Assembly: GCA_024516035.1 (NCBI GenBank)
Contig: CM044959.1
Location: 18,620,525-18,684,524 of the forward strand
Length of the DNA: 64,000 nucleotides
Direction: 5' to 3'
Origin: Bactericera cockerelli
Lineage: Eukaryota; Arthropoda; Insecta; Hemiptera; Triozidae
Shown: piece by piece, positions 34,650 to 42,702 of the stretch
Numbering within the stretch: the stretch's first letter is position 1
Layout of the letters: every line of letters starts with the position of its first letter
The notes under the pieces: generated by a model
What the model was told of the DNA's origin: nothing
Database searches by the model: none
The model's input: only the letters and a program-made list of their open reading frames with translations
Made by a program: the position numbers and the translations under genes

Positions 34650-36088
34650 AGAATTAGTAATGAACATTTGTTCTGAGGAAATATGGTGAGAATAATCCAT
34701 GTTTTATAAAATCCTACAAGAAAAACCTAAATCCTTATGACATCTATTTAACATTTAATATTTGACATGAAACTATCCAATATTATCTATCTATAGTGAA
34801 AATAAATATAGGTACCTACGATTAATTACGTAAAACAAAGATCTTTTCCCTGAAAAAACAAAAAAAAATTCATCACTGAAAACTTTCTTCAGCACAAGAT
34901 CAGAAGAAAAATTCAAAACAAAAGCAGGATTGCAGAAAAAAATACAACATTCAGGACTTTAGGGAAGAATAGCTAGAAAAATAAATACATTTGTGAGAAA
35001 TTACATATAAATATCATGACAAAAAGTAGAAAAATAATGTTTAATATTACAAGATGACATTATTTCTTAACAACATCACATAAAATTAAGATTATCAATT
35101 TATACAATTAATCAGGCCAACAAATGCAGCTTAAATTAAATTAATGAATGATACGCAATCCACAAACTTGTAAGAAAATAAACTTGATTCTGAAATACCA
35201 ACATGGCTGATATGGTTTATTTAAATAAAAAAATCTACACATGAAATGCTTACCAGAAGATAATATGAAAAAATAACGAATATTATTAATTTAAAAATCT
35301 TTGTTAGATATCAACTGAAATTAGGTGACTTTTGCGTAAGTACCTACTGCAAATTTTACAGCTTCTTGATATGCAAGAATCTTGCTGGTTTTAATTTCAT
35401 GGTACCTAGTTAGTAACTACGGTGCTTGAAAATGTTAGAATTTTTGACCCAGAACATAGGTTTTTTTTTCTTTAACCACAGTAAATATAATTCTAACCCA
35501 ATTTTTTTCTGGATTACAAATGGCAGAAATATATTATCTATAATAAATGAATAAATATAATTCTAACCCAATTAGACTAAATAATAAATTAACATACCTA
35601 ATTGTTTCTAATTCTTGCATATTAAAAATTAGAAAAAAGGGTCTGATTGTCTGCAAATTTTACCCATAATCCATTTTTTCCCTTGATTACAGCTAAGAAA
35701 TACTCATGAAACCCGTCCCAGATTTACATGGAATGTCCCCAATTTTACTTTCTGTTTAAGTATTGAGTTATTTGCCCCATAAGCTTTGATAGGTACATAA
35801 TAGGGTATCCAGGACATATAAGCCAACACTTCGCACTAAACCAACATCTGCTTTAGCCATTGCATCATCACTTTAGAGAAGTCAAAAAAGATATGATTAA
35901 ATTCAAACAAGAAATCAAATCTAAGCACAGAGAAGTATTAGGGAAGAAAAAGAAATAAGAAGAAAAAAATAATAATAAAAAAAAAAGTCTTGTATACTGT
36001 GTCATTTAGGCAAGTGCCCATGTGGCACCAGTCGTAAAGTATTTTTAAATAAATATTTTTACGTTCTCTCTCTATTATCAGAAGAAAA
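34650..36088. other. SOWAH intron, nothing recognised
   Basis: AT-rich intronic DNA upstream of the 27-nt microexon; no repeat family recognised. Confidence 0.5.
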
Positions 36089-36098
36089 ACAATAGTAT

Positions 36099-36346
36099 AG
36101 CCAGCGTCGATGGCATGTTGAATACACCGGTTCCCTTCAGAACACCGAAGTTAAGCGACATCCAGCGAGGTTAAGACTTGGATGGGTGACCATTCAAATT
36201 CTAATTCTCGTGACGCTGGCTTTTCCCGGCCCCACTCAGGCTGGGTGAGGTCAATGTGAGTAGCAGGTTTGTGAGTTTCCTGCGAATGGAGGGTAATACC
36301 CCCGTCGTGATATGACCATGGCAGTTGAAAGCGACGTTAAACCCCA

Positions 36347-36380
<34 letters not shown>
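36099..36380 (+). mobile_element. 5S-rRNA-derived SINE (SINE3 type), full length
   Basis: The head at 36100-36222 is recognisable 5S rRNA: CATGTTGAATACACCGGTT, GAAGTTAAGCGACAT, CTTGGATGGGTGACCATTC (box C region) and the end GTGACGCTGGCTTTT. The body follows: CAGGCTGGGTGAGGTCAATG, GCGAATGGAGGGTAATACCC, GTCGTGATATGACCATG and AAAGCGACGTTAAACC, then about 30 A. ACAATAGTAT flanks both ends (36089-36098 and 36381-36390), the target-site duplication. Transcribed by Pol III from the internal 5S promoter; mobilised by a LINE. Confidence 0.9.
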
Positions 36381-36382
<2 letters not shown>

Positions 36383-36739
36383 AATAGTATGCAACTTTTT
36401 ATTCTTAATTAAATGGTGAAAAATGTACGTCAAATGTGAAAAATATCCTGAAGTCAGTAGATATCATTTCAAAACAAGAAAGTCGACAAAAAGATTTTTT
36501 TGACGATTCAGAATTCTCTGTGCTAGGACTTGAGTTTATTATTCTAAATCAAACTACTGCATTGACATGAGTTAATTTAAAACAATTCCTTCAAAACATA
36601 AGGGCAGAAGTCATAGCGTAGAGTAAAATAAATTCTCAAGGCCAACCTCAAATATAAATGGCATTTTTTTGTTTCTTCTTGGTTGTTATTCTTCTAAAAA
36701 TATTTAAAATCGAAATAATTTGAAGAAAAAAAAAAACAC

Positions 36740-36900
36740 ACTTGGCTTTTTTTCTTTTACTTAATTATTTATTTTCAGATGGCAATTTCGCCAGTTACGA
36801 CATCGTCAGTGAAATGCCGTAGCTGGCGAAATGGCCATCTGAAGTAAAATAAATAATTTGTAAAACAAAAAAAAACCAAGAGTTTTTTATCTTCAAATTA
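36740..36900. repeat. Fold-back element, about 160 bp
   Basis: TTATTTTCAGATGG plus TTTCGCCAG at 36770-36800 pairs with CTGGCGAAATGGCCATCTGA at 36827-36846, and the outer T-rich and A-rich flanks extend the stem. A MITE-like hairpin; target duplication not evident. Confidence 0.55.
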
Positions 36901-37181
36901 TTTCAATGTTTATTTGTTTTACCAAGAGTTGTGTATAATTAATTATAAGTTTTTCCTGATATTCATTATTTAGAATTATCCATGTGAAGGTAATTCTAGA
37001 TATTTACAAAGGTGATTTTTAGCGAACGAGGTACTTTTTCCGTTCAGAAATAAACTAAGATTTCTGCCCTTAAATTAAAACAAAATTATAAAACATTAAT
37101 TAAATCATTGACCAAAATTCAAAACCAAGGTAGCCACAAGACATTGGTAAAACAGACCCATACTTGCAGTCAAGATCTTAC

Positions 37182-37210
37182 TTGCCTCTGAGTTTTGCGT
37201 GCCACAAGTC
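37182..37210 (-). other. Candidate alternative exon or decoy in SOWAH-like gene
   Basis: A 29-nt segment with a good acceptor (TTTATTTTTAG) and donor (GTAAGATC) lies in the intron between 38419 and 34625. Joined to the upstream exon it would encode RLVARKTQRQ, resembling the KIKARKKNS of the 27-nt microexon in charge and in the ARK core. It leaves the frame at phase 0, so the 32.2-kb exon would then stop within about a dozen codons. Either it gives a truncated isoform, or it is a non-functional look-alike. Confidence 0.3.
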
Positions 37211-37478
37211 CTAAAAATAAATTTTCTCATTAATACATAGAGCAGGAATAAGTACTTCAATATAGATATTCGATGATTCAGATGAGATAATATCGCATGT
37301 AAATGGAGTAAATGTTTTTTTTATGTACACCTACCTTTCAGGTAATACCCAACACAGAGAAAATTATAAATATAGTTGGCAAAATAATTTAAAAGGTTGA
37401 TATATTCTGTTGTAAGGTTTTCTTACTAAACAAATTTAAGCAACTGAAAAAAGCCAGTGAGCTACTCCGCAAGAATTA

Positions 37479-37606
37479 GGTCGAAATAATAGACAAATTC
37501 TATAAGTCAAGTCATTGCTAAGCGTCGGTTTTCCCTATCTTACACAGTACGCAATCCGTGACTTAGCGCCACAGAGGTATTACAGAACCGTCTATTAATT
37601 CCACCC
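37479..37606. mobile_element. Harbinger-type MITE, copy 2 (128 bp)
   Basis: Same family as 33465-33593: TIR GGTCGAAATAATAGAC at the left, complement ending ATTAATTCCACCC at the right, flanked by TTA on both sides. About 85-90 percent alike by eye. Confidence 0.8.
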
Positions 37607-37862
37607 TTAGTATTTGTCCCAGGAGGAAATCGATCCCCCGAGACAGTTGTGCAGCGCTGTCTTCTTGGACATTTCAATTGGTATTTTTCATGTTTTTCCA
37701 TATTGATTCCTAATTAATGATAGTAATACATAATATGATTCTGCAAAATTCACAACTTTTAAATAGGACCTTTTTTTTAAAGGTAAGTATACATTCGCAT
37801 TACTTCAGGACACTTTACCTTTACATCCATGCCATTCCGGAAACGGAAAATTTGGTTCAGAA

Positions 37863-37945
37863 ATTTACGCTCCGGCCGAGATTCGAACCCGCAACCTCCG
37901 GGTCAGTAACCAATGCTCTAAACCACTGAGCCACGGAGGCCGGCA
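37863..37945 (-). mobile_element. tRNA-like SINE head
   Basis: On the minus strand CCTCCGTGGCTCAGTGG (A box) and GCGGGTTCGAATCTCGGC (B box) are correctly spaced, but the anticodon arm is poor. Followed on that strand by GTAAATTTCTGAACC. A tRNA-derived SINE or pseudogene, not a working tRNA. Confidence 0.55.
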
Positions 37946-37982
37946 AAAAGATCTTAGAATACATGTGTATCTAATTTTCTTT

Positions 37983-38037
37983 TTACCCGTCGTGATATGA
38001 CCAAAGCGACGTTAAATCCAAATTAAAAAAAAAAAAT
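37983..38037 (+). mobile_element. 5S-derived SINE, 3' end only
   Basis: CCCGTCGTGATATGACC, AAAGCGACGTTAAATCC and an A run; only the last 50 bp of the SINE body. Confidence 0.7.
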
Positions 38038-38418
38038 ATTTTTGGGGTTCACCCTTCTTAAAAGCAGTTCTGCATTAACGATGCTTATCATCGTTTGTAT
38101 ACAATTTATATTTTTTAGCACTTTTTATACTTAGGTGTGAGTTCTAATTGTATTTTTTTTTTTTTTCATTTCACTCTAGTCACAGGTGTTCAAAAATGTA
38201 CTATACAGTGCTTTACTCATACCAATATGTTGGCTAAGTTGTTAAGTATCTTCTAATTTAAAGTGGAATAATTCTTAAAAGTGTACCTCAATAGCCATGT
38301 TCTAGGTATCAACTTTTTTTAAAAAAAAAAGTATACTGGTAAGGGACAAAGGCTTTTGCTGGGGGGTCATGTGCCCCCGTGACTGCATGGTAAGGCCCAG
38401 CACCAGCCCTGCACTTAC

Positions 38419-38511
38419 TTCTGAACGTGTCCGCGGACACACAGGTGTCCTGGCTGATCTGGTACTGGCGAGGTTTCCTGCCGCTGTAGTCCCGTATGTC
38501 TGGGTCCGCGC
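38419..38511 (-). CDS. sowah: SOWAH-like gene, ankyrin repeat end and linker
   Basis: A 93-nt exon, phase 1 in and phase 1 out. It encodes GADPDIRDYSGRKPRQY and then a linker ending SADTFR. The DIRDYSG(R/K)K(P/A) motif closes the last ankyrin repeat in SOWAH proteins. The acceptor is CTCCCTCAG and the donor GTAAGTGC. The single leftover A joins the 27-nt microexon at 34625 to make Lys. A competing 29-nt candidate exon at 37182-37210 lies in the following intron and would shift the frame. Confidence 0.85.
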
Positions 38512-38654
38512 CTGAGGGAGCAGATGCATCACACAAATATTAAATCAGGCTTAAACACGACCACATTGGCTGTATGACAAATTCCCATGATAAGGAGAAA
38601 ACCAATGCAAAAAAAAAAAAAAATCAGGTAAATAACTTGATAAAAGCTCCTCCA

Positions 38655-38765
38655 GTTTCCAACCTTTTGGTCGGTGGTTCGAGTCCCAAGTTCAGCAAAA
38701 AATTAGTAAAGCGAGTTTGAGTTGTAGTTGTGATATCGCTATTGTGATTAATAGAAATGGGATAT
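38655..38765 (+). mobile_element. SINE-6 copy
   Basis: GGTCGGTGGTTCGAGTCCCA, GTTCAGCAAAAAATTAGTAA and GCGAGTTTGAGTTGTAG match the 20.4-kb copy. Confidence 0.6.
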
Positions 38766-38779
38766 AAACACGAATAGAA

Positions 38780-39225
38780 GATTTCAAATGAAAAAGTTGT
38801 GTGTTTATGTGTTTTAATTTAATGTTTTATAATAAACACAAATTACAAATAATTGGTGACCTTATTTACTCATACATTATTTTAAATGATAAAATCAGTG
38901 TTGACCTTAAACACATGTTCACATTAAATAATTCTAGTAGAACCAGAGGTCATTCAAAAAAATTATTTAAAGAAAGAAATAAAAAAGATGTTAGAAAATA
39001 TATTTTTCAGTAACAGGGTATTTTGTAACTGGAATTCATTAACTGATACCATGATTAATGCTCCATCCACAAACTCATTCAAAGCTAAAATTGATGATTT
39101 TTTCTCTATTAAATAGTGCATCAATTGTATAACATAACCTCATAATTTTTGTTCTGGGCTTAATAGCTTTACTTATGAAGCTTTGCCCTTATAAGATTTT
39201 CTATTATTATTATTATTACACAAAC
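38780..39225 (+). pseudogene. 3' end of a second LINE (CR1/Jockey type), truncated and frameshifted
   Basis: Plus-strand reading gives LIYSYIILNDKISVDLKH, FTLNNSSRTRGHSKKLFK and RKYIF, then after a one-base shift in a T run FSNRVFCNWNSLTDTM and NSFKAKIDDFFSIK followed by TAG at 39115. This is the usual C-terminus of Jockey/CR1 ORF2 proteins after the reverse transcriptase (RTRGH...KL, RV...WN.L, FK.KLD.F). A short 3' UTR and an ATT-rich tail end it near 39220. It lies between the 39.5-kb and 38.5-kb exons, antisense to the SOWAH-like gene. Confidence 0.75.
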
Positions 39226-39512
39226 ATTGCCAAGAAGCCAAAGAATTCGTTAAGGATATTGACAGAAGAGTGTATGAGAGTCATCAGGAGAGAAAAGGTC
39301 AACCTCCTTTTTGAAACAGAAGATTTTGTCTAGAGCGGAAATGCGGCAACTGTGATGGGCACTTCGTTCCTCAGACTTCGAGGGAATTTTTTATATTTTA
39401 TAAATAGTTAATTTTTTTTGATATTTTGTATTTGTGAAACAAATATATTCTCGCTAATCACACAAATATGATAACAGTATCAAATATCAGTGATGAAGTG
39501 TTCCATACGTAC

Positions 39513-39585
39513 CGTAGACCTGCACCAGAATGTTATACACTTCCTCGCGGCCAAACTGCATGGCAAGGTGTAGTGGTGTGTAGCC
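39513..39585 (-). CDS. sowah: SOWAH-like gene, ankyrin exon 2
   Basis: A 73-nt exon, phase 0 in and phase 1 out, encoding GYTPLHLAMQFGREEVYN and on to VQVY plus the first base of a Gly codon. This is the core of a second ankyrin repeat (GYTPLHLA helix-turn-helix). The acceptor is TTTCCCCAG and the donor GTACGT. The split Gly codon is completed by the exon at 38511, giving the YGADPDIRD turn expected at the end of this repeat. The intron upstream is about 8.1 kb and contains an almost complete non-LTR retrotransposon in the same orientation as the gene. Confidence 0.85.
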
Positions 39586-39977
39586 CTGGGGAAAGGAGAC
39601 ACACCAGATTAATTTAAACATATCAAAGTAAGTGTAAGAGTGATATGTAACTTATTTAAATAAAATATTTTTTCAATCGCTACTAACAATTGTTAAAAAA
39701 ACGCAGAGTTTTATCGTAATTATATTAAATAATAATTAACATTCAGTACCGAAAATAACTATCTGTTTGATTGATCTGAACAATGTACAGTGTGTGTTTT
39801 TGGAATCAGCAATACGCTGACAGTTTCTGGTGTTAGAATACAATAAATATGTGACTCTCTAGTAAAGGGACTTAATTTCCAATTCATCAACAGTACCAAT
39901 AATTACGTACGTTATTATAATAATTTTATACTGCTCATAAAGGACTTCTGAATCTCTTTACAAGAGCAGATAAACTC

Positions 39978-40237
39978 ACTATGTCTTCTTCTTTTACTGT
40001 GTCTTATCCAGCTCAAGCAGGGTCGACATTGTTCAACCTCATGGTTGAAGTTGGTTGGTTTTTTCACATTCTTTAAGGCTGGATGACCTTCCTAACGCCA
40101 ACGATTCTATTTGATTTAACGTCCTGATTAGGACGGGGTGTTTACCCTCCATTCGCTGGGAATCGTACCACAGCTACCCACATTAACCTCACCCAGCCTG
40201 GGTATTAGGGTTGGCATTACTCTCTTATTACTCTGTT
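39978..40237 (-). mobile_element. SINE-2 variant, minus strand
   Basis: Complement of the alternative tail (CAACCTCATGGTTGAAG, ACCTTCCTAACGCCAACG) followed by the core (CCATTCGCTGGGAATCG, CCTCACCCAGCCTGGG). Intronic in the SOWAH-like gene, sense with it. Confidence 0.75.
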
Positions 40238-40399
40238 ATAATTTCTATTATACTTCTCATTCCTTCTTTAATCCCACTTTAATCGGACTGTGTCTCAAAC
40301 TTATAGAGATTAAATTCCACCAGTCGGCTGGGGCCTAATAGTTTTGAACCCGAGCTCTTGTGCTTACCAGTCACACCGCCGCACCTTGCATGACCCACC

Positions 40400-40617
40400 A
40401 GGACAGTGAAACTGAGATATACTTGTGTAGTAGCTAGTTAGCTACACAGAGGAGGAGGGCACCTTACTCTCGTCAGCTAAACATAGGTTCATATAGAGAA
40501 GTCCAAGACAGTAAAACTAAGATATACTTGTGCAGTATAGCTAGTTAGCTACACAGAGGGGAGGAGGGCACCTACTCTCGTCAGCTAAACATAGGTTCAT
40601 ATAGAGAAGACCAAGAC
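40400..40617 (+). repeat. Tandem duplication, about 107 bp
   Basis: AAGATATACTTGTG, AGCTAGTTAGCTACACAGAG and TCTCGTCAGCTAAACATAGG occur twice. Confidence 0.9.
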
Positions 40618-42560
40618 AAATGGCGCAACACCCAAGTTCACTTAACAGGGGTGACAAGTACAAATGACAAGGTAGGAAAGGTGACGCATAGAGCACAGAG
40701 ATGACATGTTCCACGACATCTTCTCGTGAAAGCAAATCTTATGTGTTCCTCAAACACTGTACCCTGTGCTTGAAAAACATCAAAATGTATTTTTTAAGTT
40801 TCGCTATTAAAAATCACATTTTTTAGATTTTTGGATTGCATTGCCTAGAAATAGACTATATGTACAAGTATATACGAGTATGTATATATAATAACTTTAT
40901 TAGTTGGCTGTACATTTAACTGCATGACCATAAATTACAGGGTGTTGCATACAGCATACTGTTTCTTAAACTAGTCAATGTCAATGTCTTATATTGTCTT
41001 ATACAAGAGTAAATTGGGCATTTTTAAAAAAAGTCTGTTTGCACCACTTCAGCTTTGCACGTTCATTGCTTCAAATTTTATGTGTATTAGAAATTTGAAT
41101 CAATAATTAATGTATTACATAAATTAGAACATATTTATGGAATTTAGAATTATACCAGAAACAAGATTTAAATGTTTTTTTCAGTCCATATTTAGCTCTA
41201 ATCTGTAGGTGTAGTGTGTCAATCTCCGATGCAACATGGCCTGTACAGAACTCATTCCCAATATTAGTAGTTTCCTGAAATACATATAGTGCACTGTGTG
41301 CTAAACAAATAACTCTTAACTCTTATTTCAGAAATAATTCTAAATTCCAATACACATCAGCAATAAATAATGTTTAATTGCTGCTTCCACGATACGAGGA
41401 CTCAGCTCCTATCAGCTACACGCCACAAAAAAAAGAAAAGAGCTGAATATGCAGAGTCAAGAAAAAATAAAGCCAATAAAAAAACAAGGTCTCCTTTTTA
41501 CATCAGGGAAATAGCCTCACATAATTTTAGTGTGGACAAGAGGAGAGGGGGAGGGGGAGGAGGAAGAGGAGGAGGAGGATGTAACAGGAAGACCTAGCGT
41601 AGGTACAGGAGATAATTCTATTGGAGAAGGAGAGAAGGAAGTGGATACACCCTGAGAGTCCTATATCACATCAGGGATGCCTGCAGTGATCTATGATGTT
41701 TAAATAAAACCTCAAACTTCCACCTCTTGCACATGGAAAGTTATTTTCCCATGGTCTCATACCATTTCCATGCAATGATACAGGCACGGCGCGGCGGGCG
41801 GAAAATTTTTTTGGGGGTGCTGCCATATAAAGCGGACTAAAAAAGGATTTGTAAAGTCGCCTTTCAGTACCTCTCTAAAGAGTTTGAGTTTATTCACCAT
41901 TCCAATCATAATAATTATGCACTAATTATTCTAGAAATGTGTGATGATTTTCATTGTGTGCGAGCTAGAACTTGAGAAAGTCCTCTGTTTTTTTTTTTTT
42001 TTTTTTTTTTTTTTTTCGTCTGGAAGTACTGCGATTCCGCAGCTCCTTAGCACCGTCCGCGCCTGAACTCATCCATAGTATAACAAGCTCCTCACCGACA
42101 GAAATATCCAATAGCCAACCTTGTTATTGTACCCTGACTCGAACTCCTATCTACACGAGCGGCAGCCCTTTCCTCTAACTGTTCGGAATTGAAATGAGAA
42201 CGAGAGGAAAGGGGAGGGGAGGGAATGGGTGGAAGAGGGGAGTGAGGGGGAGATTTAGAACCTGAATGACAGATATATGGATGCTGGGCCCCGCCCACAA
42301 GTTACTGCTGACAGAACGAAAAACTCGCTCTGACGTGATTTATACATGTACGAGGGGGGGATGATGAACAGCTTTCCCCCTCCACCAGCCTGAGTGGGGA
42401 TGTACCTATTGTTTACTTACAGTGTAGGTAGGTAATTAGTGGCTCCATGTTGGTAATGTGAGTATATATCATTCCCTGTCCTCACAGCTGGGAGTTTAAA
42501 TAAAGCATTTCTTATTGTACTTATGTATATGTAATGTCGGTGCAGAGATTGATACAACCT

Positions 42561-42562
<2 letters not shown>
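40618..42562. other. SOWAH intron, low-complexity segments
   Basis: Purine-rich G/A tracts at 41535-41580 and 42190-42255 and a T run at 41990-42016. No gene. Confidence 0.5.

Positions 42563-42593
<31 letters not shown>
42563..42593 (-). other. Poly(A) tail of the LINE
   Basis: About 30 T on the plus strand directly after the 3' UTR of the LINE, which is its poly(A) tail on the minus strand. It fixes the 3' boundary and shows insertion by target-primed reverse transcription. Confidence 0.85.
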
Positions 42594-42600
<7 letters not shown>

Positions 42601-42702
42601 GTGTACGGGAAATACCCATTCATACATAAAATTTCCCTAACTTAAAATTAACTTATCTTACTTAAATCTAATACTAGGTTTAATATATACTAAACACTAA
42701 AA

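Noticed and set aside
37863..37945. Possible tRNA gene
   Set aside because: A and B boxes are present but the anticodon arm is poor and no terminator follows; treated as a SINE head.
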